From Priestia endophytica DSM 13796 (GTDB taxonomy: Bacteria; Bacillota; Bacilli; Bacillales; Bacillaceae_H): DNA of 64,000 bases. Under the pieces are notes generated by a model. It did not search any database. It saw only the letters and a list, made by a program, of their open reading frames with translations, and had not been told where the DNA came from. Shown piece after piece: positions 35,121 to 44,001 of the stretch; position 1 is the first letter of the stretch, and every line of letters begins with the position of its first letter. The position numbers and the translations under genes are program-made. Where the stretch lies: NCBI RefSeq assembly GCF_900115845.1, contig NZ_FOXX01000013.1, forward strand, positions 1 to 64,000, read 5' to 3'.

Positions 35121-36216
35121 ATGTCTCACCTAATGAAGTTAGATTTCTATCTTTCATTACCTCTAAGTATTGTTTATTATGAAGAATTTGAGGATCTTCA
35201 GGACGAAATTTCCTTGCTAATTCATTATGCTGATAGGCTAAATCATATTGCTGTAATCGGTCGTAACAGACACAAAGTTGAAGATGTGGCAACCATGTTG
35301 AAAAAGCTGGATTAACAAACCCGCTACATTCATTTGACAGTTCAAGCTGAATTGCGACATAGTACCAATAAATAGCATTTCTAAGTTCATTACGTTCAAG
35401 AAAATAATAACCTAATCTACAGCAAAATTCAGGACGAGGGATATCGTAAATAAAGGATGTTAAAATAGCTATATACTCTTTATCATGTTCACCTTTCTCA
35501 AAATAACAATCTGCTAATTTACTGCACGCTGAAATGTTGTCTTCTATCCATCCTTCTCCTGTATTAAGAAACTTATTATAGTAGAAAATAGCCCTGTCAT
35601 ACAGTCCATTTTCTCTTAACTCATTTGCAAAGTAGTACAAATCTCTCGCTTCAAATGTTTCTCCCTTTGCAAGCTTATTCTTGTAAATACGCAAGTTACG
35701 CTCTTTACTATGACGTTCACTCTTATGAATAATCGAAATATTACTACTCTCTACTTTACCTTCAACATCTAAATATTCATGAACTGATCCAATCCATTTA
35801 AATCCTGCCATTCTTCTTACAAGTCTATATTTTTTTATTTTCCCTGCCACATTTCCATATTCGTCAAAATCAAGATAATAATCCATTACTACTGCATCAA
35901 CTTGAGATGAAAGCGTCTTTTTTAATTCTAAAAATTTTTCTACATCTTTTTCGTTTAGTACATCATCTGCATCAAGCCATAAAATATAATCTTTTGTTGC
36001 CTGCTGAAAAGAGAAGTTTCTCGCTTTTGAAAAGTCGTCTTCCCATGGAAACTCTAATACTTTATTTGTAAACTGTGCCGCTATCTCAATAGTCCTATCT
36101 GTTGAACCTGTATCAACAATAACAATTTCATCAACAATTTCCTTCACGCTATTTAAACAGCGTTGCAGCGTACTTTCCTCGTTTTTCACGATTAAACAAA
36201 GACTTACTGTAACCAT
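35107..36216 (-). CDS. GT2 glycosyltransferase with TPR repeats
   Basis: A 369-residue protein with an N-terminal GT2 domain (VSLCLIVKNEESTLQRCL, IVIVDTGSTDRTIEIA, LWLDADDVL) and a TPR-like helical C-terminal region from about 200. This type initiates or extends O-glycans on surface proteins in Bacillus. Forms an operon with the two-domain transferase downstream. AAAGGGAGG lies before the ATG. Confidence 0.88.
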   Translation of the reverse strand: MVTVSLCLIVKNEESTLQRCLNSVKEIVDEIVIVDTGSTDRTIEIAAQFTNKVLEFPWEDDFSKARNFSFQQATKDYILWLDADDVLNEKDVEKFLELKKTLSSQVDAVVMDYYLDFDEYGNVAGKIKKYRLVRRMAGFKWIGSVHEYLDVEGKVESSNISIIHKSERHSKERNLRIYKNKLAKGETFEARDLYYFANELRENGLYDRAIFYYNKFLNTGEGWIEDNISACSKLADCYFEKGEHDKEYIAILTSFIYDIPRPEFCCRLGYYFLERNELRNAIYWYYVAIQLELSNECSGFVNPAFSTWLPHLQLCVCYDRLQQYDLAYQHNELARKFRPEDPQILHNKQYLEVMKDRNLTSLGETYVGI

Positions 36217-36325
36217 TACTTTACCTCCCTTTCCTTTCTGGGCATTTACCTATATATATGTATGAATAAAAAATGAGGAGTGTGAGAACTTCCTAAAAAA
36301 ACAATTTAAATATCCTTATATAAAT

Positions 36326-36360
36326 AAACCCCTCCTTCGTTAAAAATAGAAGGTGGGGTC
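36326..36360 (-). terminator. Probable terminator of the BclA-like gene
   Basis: Minus strand ACCCCACCTTC / GAAGGAGGGGT with one central mismatch, followed by a T-rich stretch. Confidence 0.55.
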
Positions 36361-36372
36361 CGCTATTTTCAT

Positions 36373-37332
36373 TTAGAAAATTCTAACAAGCCTAATATAA
36401 CTACTATTAGAAGTTACTCCATCAACCGTACTTTCGATTGTAATTACGGGGGCTGTAGTTCCTGTTATCTGTCGCTGAACTCCTACAATATCACCTGCAT
36501 TTAATTGAATCAGGTTAGCATTAAGGGCTATTGTAGTTGCTGCTGAAGTATTAGGACTAAGACCTTGCCCTCCTGTTCCTGCAACAGTAGCTCCATTCCT
36601 TGTCACAATAAATGCTGCACTAGATCCTTGAGCAAGTTGGACCCTGTAATCAATAGTATAAATCCCTGTTTCGTTTACTGTTACCGTTCCATTAGCATTT
36701 AACGTAAAGTCACCTGTTTAGTTGACAGGGCTTGAAGCATTTAGAGGGACAATCCCGGTTGCTCCTGAAACTCCTGTTGGTCCTGCTGGCCCTGTCGCTC
36801 CCCTTGATGCCAACAATGTATAATCTGGTGAACTTCCCGGTATCCCTCTTGGGGAAGCTATATCTGCTATATACAAACTTCCATTATAGGTCACAAGCTG
36901 ACCTGCTAAATAACCTGAGGCAGCGGATGCATTAAATGGAACAACGCCCTCTAAACCGATCCCTGTTACTCCTGTTGCCCCTGTCGCACCTGTTGCTCCA
37001 CGCACTCCTGCTGCAGCAATTAATGTATAATCTGGCGATGTACTTGGTAACCCATTTGGAGAAGGTGTGTTTGTAATATAAAGACTTCCCATATAAGTAA
37101 CAAGCTGACCTTCAGGATAAAAAGGAGCTTGATTTGGATTAAAAGGAACAACATCTTGTAGACCTATTCCTTGGGGACCTTGTGGACCTTGGGGGCCTCT
37201 AAGTGTTGAAGTTCCACACTCCTCTCCATCATCATAATTGCAGCCACAATCAAACTCTTCCCAGTCTCTGAATCTATAATGACAACAGCAAAATTCCCTT
37301 CTTCTTCTGCAGTTGTTACAACGAAACCCCAT
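36373..37332 (-). pseudogene. BclA-like collagenous exosporium protein with an in-frame TAA
   Basis: One frame of 320 codons. The ATG at 37332 follows GGAGGTG. A cysteine-rich N-terminus (residues 5-39, nine Cys) leads to GPQGPQGPQG, module 1 (56-108), collagen GATGATGATG, module 2 (125-177), GATGPAGPTG, then a TAA at codon 205 (36718-36720). Beyond it, in the same frame, a C-terminal jelly-roll-like BclA domain continues to 36373 (TVTVNETGIYTIDYRVQLA). The modules share GQLVTYNGSLYIA and SPDYTL and resemble small carbohydrate-binding domains. In the sequence as given only the first 204 residues would be made; stop readthrough or an error are alternatives. Confidence 0.8.
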
Positions 37333-37464
37333 AAATTCACCTCCAAAAGTAGGATATTCATTAGCCACTACTAGGTGTGAATTTTCCCACAATAAAAACA
37401 AAATAAGAAGGGTGAATCTTTTTTGAATTTATAACTACTATTCTCCGAATTTTCTCTACAACTT

Positions 37465-37489
37465 GTTTCATTTTTTATATTAAGGGTAG
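37465..37489 (+). promoter_or_regulatory. Sigma-B-like promoter
   Basis: GTTTCA - 13 nt - GGGTAG against GTTTAA-N12-15-GGGWAW, 24 nt before the PRC-barrel start. Confidence 0.6.
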
Positions 37490-37513
37490 TGATAAGTAAG
37501 GAGAGTGATATGG

Positions 37514-38257
37514 ATGTTATACAGCACAGATCATATTCACGGATTTACCCTTTCAGCAAAAGACGATGAACTTGGTAGAGTAGAAGATATTTATTTTGAT
37601 GATGAAAAATGGACGCTACGCTATCTTGTAGCAAATACAAAAAAATGGCTACCAGGTAAAAGCGTACTTATTCCTCCCGCTGCTTTGAACGCTATTAATA
37701 TGAATGACAAATATTTTAACGTAAATTTAACGAAGCAACAGGTAAAAGACAGCCCTGATATTGATGCTCATAAGCCGATTTCTCGTCAGCATGAAAGAGA
37801 GCTTCTTACTTATTATGGATTTGTTCCTTATTGGGGAATGACAGGTTTGTGGGGAGAAGGTTCGTATCCAAAAGATATTTCAAAAAGAGAGAACGAGACT
37901 GAAGAAATTGAAACTTCTGTTGCTAATGAGGAAGCTCACCTTCGCAGTGCAGTAGAAGTCATTGGCTATTCTATCCAAGCAACAGACAGCGAATTTGGAT
38001 ATGTAGAAGACTTTATTTTGGAAGAAGATACGTGGAGAATTCGTTATATTGTTGTTAACACAAAAAGCTTTTGGTTTGGCAAAAAAGTGCTTATATCCCC
38101 CAACTGGATTACAAACGTGAATTGGGAAACTCGAAAAGTGTATATAAACCTTTCAAAAGACAGAATCAAGAGCGGTCCAGAGTATGACTCAAATGAGCCA
38201 ATTACGGAAGAGTTTGAAAAACAGTTAGATGATATGTATAAAGGACAACATATTTAA
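37514..38257 (+). CDS. Tandem PRC-barrel protein, stress type
   Basis: A 247-residue soluble protein with two PRC-barrel domains (about 5-85 and 150-230): each has a DDELGRVEDIYFDDE-like segment (second copy DSEFGYVEDFILEED), then RYLVANT / RYIVVNT and KSVLIPP / KKVLISP. PRC barrels bind RNA or proteins, or occur in photosynthetic and stress proteins; the specific role is unknown. A sigma-B-like promoter suggests a general-stress role. The ATG at 37514 lies 10 nt after AAGGAG. Confidence 0.85.
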   Translation: MLYSTDHIHGFTLSAKDDELGRVEDIYFDDEKWTLRYLVANTKKWLPGKSVLIPPAALNAINMNDKYFNVNLTKQQVKDSPDIDAHKPISRQHERELLTYYGFVPYWGMTGLWGEGSYPKDISKRENETEEIETSVANEEAHLRSAVEVIGYSIQATDSEFGYVEDFILEEDTWRIRYIVVNTKSFWFGKKVLISPNWITNVNWETRKVYINLSKDRIKSGPEYDSNEPITEEFEKQLDDMYKGQHI

Positions 38258-38285
38258 AAAAGGAAGCTTTTAGCTTCCTTTTTTA
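38256..38285. terminator. Bidirectional terminator
   Basis: AAAAAGGAAGCTTTTAGCTTCCTTTTT hairpin between convergent genes. Confidence 0.85.
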
Positions 38286-38596
38286 TCATGCTCGCAATGT
38301 TGTCTATGTTTAGGTGGCATGAAGTTATGTTCTTTTTTCTTTTCATAATGACGCTCAATATGAGCAAGCATCTCTTTTCCTTGTTTCTCTGAAATCACTC
38401 CATATTCCATATATTTTGTAATGATTTCCTTTTTCTTTGTGAACAGCTCTTTTTGTAGCACTGAAATCTCTTTTTGCTGCTCTTCTGTTAGCTTCACCTC
38501 ATTATTCGTATTTTCAGGAGCTCCAAATGAGGTTACAGGAGTCAGAAACATGAATAGAAAAGAACAGAGAGTAAAAATAAATACATATTTACGCAT
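38270..38596 (-). CDS. Small secreted YckD-like protein (DUF2680)
   Basis: A 108-residue protein with a signal peptide (1-26, ending TSFGAP). The mature part is helical and highly charged (KLTEEQQKEISVLQKELFTK, YMEYGVISEKQGKEM) with a His-rich end. It matches the YckD/DUF2680 pattern; function unknown. AAAAGGAG precedes the start. Confidence 0.8.
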   Translation of the reverse strand: MRKYVFIFTLCSFLFMFLTPVTSFGAPENTNNEVKLTEEQQKEISVLQKELFTKKKEIITKYMEYGVISEKQGKEMLAHIERHYEKKKEHNFMPPKHRQHCEHDKKGS

Positions 38597-38668
38597 AAAA
38601 CACGCTCCTTTTCAAATGACTTTATTTTAGTATTTGAAAAAAGCGTGCTCTTATACTATTTTTTCTAT

Positions 38669-39382
38669 CTATCCTTTATTGTTTACACAAGCTGTTTCCT
38701 GTTGAAAAATCTCCAACATCTTATCCCACGCTTTGTCTATTTGTTCATCTAGGCTAAAAAGTCCCGACGTTCCAATAATAAACACTTCATTTCCTGCTTG
38801 TGCAAGCTCTTTAAACGTCCGTTCATTACAAGATCCATCAACTTCAATTAAATAGTTATATTCTCTCGTTTCTTTCAACTCTCTAGCAAGCTTAATCTTT
38901 TCTTTCATTTCAGCAATGAACTTTTGCCCTGCAAATCCTGGGTCAACTGTCATAATCGTTAATTTATCTATAAGATGAATATATTCATTTATGCTACTAA
39001 GCGGAGTCGCTGGGTTTAGAACAACTCCAAATTTCGCTCCTCTGTCTTTAATATGATAGATAAGTCTAAAAGCATCCTTAGTAATGGTTTCAGCATGAAG
39101 GCTAATATAGTCCGCTCCTGCATTAATTGTTGATTCAACAAAATCTGCTGGATTTTCTACCATAAGATGAGCATCAATAGGTATTGTGCTAATTTTCTTT
39201 AATTGTTCAATAAAAAATGGGGAGAGTGTGATGTTTTTCACGTAATGACCATCCATAATATCAACATGATAAAAATCTGCTCTCTTGTTTAGGCACTGAA
39301 TTTGCTCTTTAAATTTTGTTAAGTCCATACACATTAGTGATGGAGAAAATTTGTATGCCACTTTTCTCATCCTTTCTTTCAC
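38669..39382 (-). CDS. alsE: D-allulose-6-phosphate 3-epimerase (AlsE-like)
   Basis: A 237-residue TIM-barrel epimerase. It is much closer to E. coli AlsE than to ribulose-phosphate epimerase: FSPSLMCMDLTKFKEQI, VDIMDGHYVKNITLSP, TVDPGFAGQ and IEVDGSCN, with IGTSGLF at the end. The reaction turns D-allulose 6-phosphate into fructose 6-phosphate. It lies two bases after the PTS permease gene, so it handles the imported sugar phosphate. The precise start may be at 39382 or a few codons downstream at an internal ATG. Confidence 0.88.
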   Translation of the reverse strand: MKERMRKVAYKFSPSLMCMDLTKFKEQIQCLNKRADFYHVDIMDGHYVKNITLSPFFIEQLKKISTIPIDAHLMVENPADFVESTINAGADYISLHAETITKDAFRLIYHIKDRGAKFGVVLNPATPLSSINEYIHLIDKLTIMTVDPGFAGQKFIAEMKEKIKLARELKETREYNYLIEVDGSCNERTFKELAQAGNEVFIIGTSGLFSLDEQIDKAWDKMLEIFQQETACVNNKG

Positions 39383-39384
39383 GT

Positions 39385-40647
39385 TTATCCGAAGAAGCTA
39401 AGAAGTTTGCCTAGTAGAATACCGATAATACCAAAGTCTGTATCTCCAAATGTTGTTCCTTCTAACCCAAGCGATCCAAGAACTGGAAGGAGAAGTGCTG
39501 GCAAAAACGAAATGATGATACCGTTTACAAAAGCCCCAATGATCGCCCCTCTTCTTCCTCCAGTAGCGTTTCCGAATACCCCAGCTGTTGCTCCGCAAAA
39601 AAAGTGAGGAACAAGCCCAGGAACAATAACAGTTAAACCGACAAGCGGAAGAAGAAAAACGGAAAGAATTCCACCCGCAAAGCTGCTTAAAAATCCAATG
39701 ATAACCGCATTTGGAGCAAACGGAAACACTGTTGGACAATCAAGAGCAGGCTTCGCTCCTTTAACGACTTTTTCTGCGATTCCTTTGAAGGCAGGAACAA
39801 TTTCTCCAATTGCCATTCGCACACCAGCTAATACGATGTATACTCCTGCTGCGAAAGTAACGGCTTGAATGAAGATAAAGACGATAAAATTCGTTCCTCC
39901 ACTAAGCTCGCTTTCAATAAAAGACGGACCTGCAAAAGGTGCTACAACTAAAAATAAAATAGCCATTGTTAAGGAGATTGCTACAGAAGTATCACGTAAA
40001 AAGCCGAGCGACTTTGGGACTTTGATATCTTCGGTTGTTTTTGTCTTATCTCCAACAAGCTTTCCGATAAATCCAGCCATGAAGTATCCAAATGAACCGA
40101 AATGCCCAAGAGCGAAGTCATCACTGCCTGTAATTTGTCTTGTATAACGTTGTAAGATCGCTGGTGAAAAAACCATCATGGCTCCTAATAAAAGAGATCC
40201 AATAATAACAAGCGGAACACCTGTTACGCCCCCTGTTACTAAGACAACAGCAAGCATTGCAGCCATATAGAGAGTATGATGACCTGTTAGGAAAATGTAT
40301 TTAAAAGGTGTAAATTTTGCAATCAAAATATTAGCAATCATTCCAAATACCATAATAAGAGCTGTTTCTGTTCCGAATGACTTTTGAGCAATGGCAGCCA
40401 TTGCATCTGTGTTTGGCACAACTCCCGCTATTGCAAACGCTTTTTCAAACATTCCCCTGAAAACGCCAAGGGAACCTTCGATAACGGCCGCACCTGCTCC
40501 TAGTATGACAAAACCCATTACCGTTTTTAATGTTCCCGAAACCGTATCTGCAGCACTTTTCTTCTGCAAAAGCAAACCAACTAGGGCAAACAAACCAATT
40601 AAAATTGATGGGGTTCCTAAAATGTCTTTCATAATAAAATCAACCAT
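39385..40647 (-). CDS. PTS permease EIIC, SgaT/UlaA type
   Basis: A 420-residue membrane protein with about 10 helices, of the ascorbate-type PTS IIC superfamily (VDFIMKDILGTPSILIGL at the start and GHHTLYMAAM; APNAVIIGFLSSF later). The ATG at 40647 follows GGAGGG. The ascorbate catabolic enzymes (UlaG, UlaD, UlaF) are absent and AlsE is next to it, so the substrate is probably allulose or another sugar or polyol. Confidence 0.9.
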   Translation of the reverse strand: MVDFIMKDILGTPSILIGLFALVGLLLQKKSAADTVSGTLKTVMGFVILGAGAAVIEGSLGVFRGMFEKAFAIAGVVPNTDAMAAIAQKSFGTETALIMVFGMIANILIAKFTPFKYIFLTGHHTLYMAAMLAVVLVTGGVTGVPLVIIGSLLLGAMMVFSPAILQRYTRQITGSDDFALGHFGSFGYFMAGFIGKLVGDKTKTTEDIKVPKSLGFLRDTSVAISLTMAILFLVVAPFAGPSFIESELSGGTNFIVFIFIQAVTFAAGVYIVLAGVRMAIGEIVPAFKGIAEKVVKGAKPALDCPTVFPFAPNAVIIGFLSSFAGGILSVFLLPLVGLTVIVPGLVPHFFCGATAGVFGNATGGRRGAIIGAFVNGIIISFLPALLLPVLGSLGLEGTTFGDTDFGIIGILLGKLLSFFG

Positions 40648-40689
40648 GCTGCTTCCCTCCACTTCTTTCTTCTATTACCTCTTTAACTT

Positions 40690-40956
40690 TTAAAGGTTTT
40701 CAGAAAGAGCCTTTTTAATGGCTTCTTGATCCAGTAAATTAACTAAACCTACAACATTTCGGTTTCCATCTTCTAAGTTTTCAACAATATCTTGAGCTCC
40801 AAGGTAAAGATCTGCTTCTTCACTTTTACTTGATGCTAAATCGGTATGTGAAACTTCCGCTTGTAGTCCAAGTTCTTCTAGCGCTTTTTTGACATTCATT
40901 TCTACAATAAAACTGCTTCCTAATCCGTTTCCACATACAACTAATACTTTTTTCAT
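40690..40956 (-). CDS. PTS component EIIB, SgaB type
   Basis: An 88-residue EIIB with the phosphorylated Cys8 in VCGNGLGSS. It passes phosphate from EIIA to the sugar on EIIC. It lies between the EIIA-carrying regulator and EIIC, on the same strand. Confidence 0.92.
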   Translation of the reverse strand: MKKVLVVCGNGLGSSFIVEMNVKKALEELGLQAEVSHTDLASSKSEEADLYLGAQDIVENLEDGNRNVVGLVNLLDQEAIKKALSENL

Positions 40957-40970
40957 TTTTATCTCTCCCT

Positions 40971-43049
40971 TTATTTTGAGTATTTAGTAATTAGATCGGT
41001 GACTTCTTCCTTTGAATCTGTATTAATTATTTTTTCAACATTTGCTCGCTCGCTAAGTAGTGTGGTGAGCTGTGATAATGCTTTGAGATGGGTTTCATTA
41101 TCAATCGCTGCTAGAACAATTACAAGCCGAACCCGATGTCTGTCTTTGTCTGAGAAAGAAACGGGTTGTGATAATGTCATTAAGCTCATGCTCAGCTTGT
41201 TGACGCCTTGCTCGGGCCTTGCATGTGGAATAGCCACATCTGTTGTAATTACAATATACGGTCCCAACTCTTCAATATTTTTTATCATTGCTTTTATATA
41301 CTCTTCTTGTATATCTCCCTTTTCTAGTAGTGGAATAGAAGCATGGCGAATTGCTTCTTGCCAACTTGAAAGAGATTCTTTTAGATTAATATTTTCTTTG
41401 ATTAATAAGTCACTCAGCACAGGCTTACTCCTTTCTCCTTTTCCATGTAGAGTAGGTTGATATAGATGTTCTTTTAACTTTTGATATAAAAGCTTCTCAT
41501 CTTGAATCTTAGCGTGCTCGCGGATAAGATCCATAATTCCTTCGACAGAATGAGATAGAACATGACCATCTTCAATGATTGTACTCACTTTCTTTAGTAA
41601 GCTTGCTTTTTCTCCTTCCGTTAAAATCGGATTAACGAGAAATACTGGACGACCTCGGTTTGGAATGGAGACGGTGGAGACAACAAAATCTACATGGAAT
41701 GGCATTGTTTCATATTCTCTAAGAGAAACCGTTGTTTGAAAATCTACAGTTGAAAAAAGACTATAAAGCTGTGTTTCTAGCATCCTTGATGTACCAACGC
41801 CACTCGCACAAACAATGAGCGCTTTTTTTCTTTTGGCTGGTACTGTTCCCTCTTTTCTCATCCATCCTCCGAAATGAATGGCAATATAGGCAATTTCGTC
41901 TTCACTCATTTTATTGTGAGCTGCTTTTTCAACATGATGGACAACTTTTTTCGTAATGTTATAAACATCTTTATAGGTAGATTGAATCGTATGTGAAAGC
42001 GGGTTATCTACTGGAAGCCCGTACTTCACTCTATAAAAAGCTGGACGAAGATGAATAAGTAAGTTATGTTCTACTTCCTTTTCATTTCGAAACATTACAC
42101 ATGCATATTTTTGAAAATCTGTTACCATATTTCTTACAATCGTTCTAAAGAAAGAAAAATCTTTTTCTTCTAGATTATGAGTTGTGTAATTATTAACTTT
42201 TGAACCAAGCAAGTGTGTCGTTAAGTAATATACTTCATCTTCTTGAAAAAGAATGCCCCACTTTTTGCTAAGTTTTTCAGCAATGGTCTTTGCGCTTTGA
42301 AATTCCTTTGTTTCTTGCAGCACGTTTTTCTCAACAGAGTCTATTTTTATCCATTTTCCTTGCTTCATTCTTTTTAAAAAAAGCAACGTGTTAACACTAA
42401 GCATATAAAGAACATCATCCGTAAATTTTAAGGAGAGCTCTTGTTCACTTTCTATAAAAAGAGCGAACATAGTTGTAAGCTCTTCTAAGAAAGATGGCGC
42501 ATAGTGTGCTAACTTTTCTTCAAATCCTTCTCTTCCTTCTTTCACAATGATTTCTTGTAAAAAACAAGAAAGAGATTTTCGCTTCTGTTCTTCTTCCCCA
42601 CGTATGATATAACCTGTCATCTTTGAAGAGCGTAACTCTAATTGAGACGATGAAAGTATTTTTTTTAGTTTTTTTACATCGTCAAGCATTGTGTTTCGAC
42701 TAACTTTTAAATACGTCATTAAATCATGAAGATATATTTCTTTTTCTCTAATAAAGATAATAATAGCTGTCCAGGCCACTCTCTCTCTTGGAGAGTAGTC
42801 GTAACTTCTTATGATCTCCTCCTTTTCAACACTTCGCTTTGTTTCTTCATCAAGAAAGTATCCTGCTCCTCTTACATATTGCAGAGGATAAAGGCCAGTT
42901 TCTTGCAGCCAGCTGTTGATTTTTTTAACATCGTAGTAAATCGTTCTCTTGGATACGTGGGCAAACTTCATTAATTCTTCTACAGAGATACAAGAGCTTG
43001 ATTTTGTTAACGCTCTCAGAATTGCTGAGCTTCGTTGATCTAAGGACAT
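40971..43049 (-). CDS. PRD transcription regulator with EIIB-like and EIIA domains
   Basis: A 692-residue MtlR/UlaR-type activator. Order: two N-terminal helix-turn-helix parts (to about 130), two PRD domains (about 180-400), an EIIB-like domain with Cys in LIVCASGVGTSRM, and a C-terminal EIIA domain with His in DVAIPHARPE. No separate EIIA is encoded here, so this domain may supply the transport phosphate as well as sensing it. The ATG at 43049 follows AAGGAG. Leads the operon. Confidence 0.9.
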   Translation of the reverse strand: MSLDQRSSAILRALTKSSSCISVEELMKFAHVSKRTIYYDVKKINSWLQETGLYPLQYVRGAGYFLDEETKRSVEKEEIIRSYDYSPRERVAWTAIIIFIREKEIYLHDLMTYLKVSRNTMLDDVKKLKKILSSSQLELRSSKMTGYIIRGEEEQKRKSLSCFLQEIIVKEGREGFEEKLAHYAPSFLEELTTMFALFIESEQELSLKFTDDVLYMLSVNTLLFLKRMKQGKWIKIDSVEKNVLQETKEFQSAKTIAEKLSKKWGILFQEDEVYYLTTHLLGSKVNNYTTHNLEEKDFSFFRTIVRNMVTDFQKYACVMFRNEKEVEHNLLIHLRPAFYRVKYGLPVDNPLSHTIQSTYKDVYNITKKVVHHVEKAAHNKMSEDEIAYIAIHFGGWMRKEGTVPAKRKKALIVCASGVGTSRMLETQLYSLFSTVDFQTTVSLREYETMPFHVDFVVSTVSIPNRGRPVFLVNPILTEGEKASLLKKVSTIIEDGHVLSHSVEGIMDLIREHAKIQDEKLLYQKLKEHLYQPTLHGKGERSKPVLSDLLIKENINLKESLSSWQEAIRHASIPLLEKGDIQEEYIKAMIKNIEELGPYIVITTDVAIPHARPEQGVNKLSMSLMTLSQPVSFSDKDRHRVRLVIVLAAIDNETHLKALSQLTTLLSERANVEKIINTDSKEEVTDLITKYSK

Positions 43050-43144
43050 AGCAATCAACTCCTTTTATCTTGATGCATTTTGTTTTACTGCTATCTCCTA
43101 TGCTTTTACTATATGAGATATTAACTAAAGAAAACAGACCGAAT

Positions 43145-43193
43145 GAAAGCGACAAAAGTTTGCAAAAATTAGACTTTTGCAAACTTTGCTTTC
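43145..43193. promoter_or_regulatory. Large inverted repeat before the PTS operon
   Basis: Perfect 13-bp arms AAAGTTTGCAAAA (43155-43167) and TTTTGCAAACTTT (43175-43187), loop 7, with outer GAAAGC / GCTTTC. Candidate binding site for the PRD regulator, or a terminator of mug, though no U run follows on the minus strand. Confidence 0.5.
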
Positions 43194-43210
43194 AATATTT
43201 GTGATAGTTT

Positions 43211-43726
43211 TCACGAATGCAGATGTTTTAAGATATGATTTAGTTCTCCATATATTGCTACAATATCTTCAAGGCTCATTCTTACAAGACCACTTGAAGA
43301 AGGAGCAACAAAATCGATCGTTCCTTCAACAACTCCCTTTCCTTGAATTCCCCAAGGTATTTTACGTTCATTCCGATATTCTTGATATACACCTTTTCCT
43401 ACGAAGCATGCAATCTTTGGTTTGAATTTCTTAATCTTTCTTCTTAGTTCTTCTCTTCCTTCTTTATATTCTTCTTTTGCAATATCTTCTGCTCCTTTTG
43501 TTGGACGTGAAACAATATTTGTAAGTCCATAGTTAAAATCCAAAAGCTTATAATCCTCTGTAGGGTGAAGTTTCCTTGGCGTTAATTTAGTTTTTTCTAA
43601 AATAGTCCAAAAACGATTGCTCGGATGTGCAAAATGATGACCTATGTTCCCTGAACGGATGCTAGGATTAAAACCTACAAACAAAATATCAAGATCTTCT
43701 TTAAGGTAATCTGCCACTTTTTCCAT
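43211..43726 (-). CDS. mug: G/U mismatch-specific uracil-DNA glycosylase
   Basis: A 171-residue glycosylase of the MUG/TDG family. GFNPSIRSGNIGHHFAHPSN contains the catalytic-position Asn20; the second motif is APSSSGLVRM. It removes uracil and etheno-cytosine opposite guanine. Single gene; GAAAAGGAGTTT region before the start. Confidence 0.9.
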   Translation of the reverse strand: MEKVADYLKEDLDILFVGFNPSIRSGNIGHHFAHPSNRFWTILEKTKLTPRKLHPTEDYKLLDFNYGLTNIVSRPTKGAEDIAKEEYKEGREELRRKIKKFKPKIACFVGKGVYQEYRNERKIPWGIQGKGVVEGTIDFVAPSSSGLVRMSLEDIVAIYGELNHILKHLHS

Positions 43727-44001
43727 ACAAAAACTCCTTTAAAAATTGTTTTAATTCTTATCATATCGTACTAGCCCACATAGAAACAACTCAGAAAATC
43801 GATAAAGGAGAAAAGCATCTTTTCTTAACTTCTTTATAAATTTCTAATGCCCTGTATAACCTCTCCTCTTGGGCCATATAGTGTAGAGAACAAACTATTT
43901 AGTGTGAACAGGGACATTGCGAGCTTGAAGTCAATATGATATATATTGTTAGGGACTAATTAAAATCCTCCTTTTATTATAAGAAAGAAACGAGTGTTGA
44001 A

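Noticed and set aside
43144-43157. TGAAAGCGACAAAA as a cre site
   Set aside because: Two mismatches at conserved positions and it is better explained as part of the inverted repeat.
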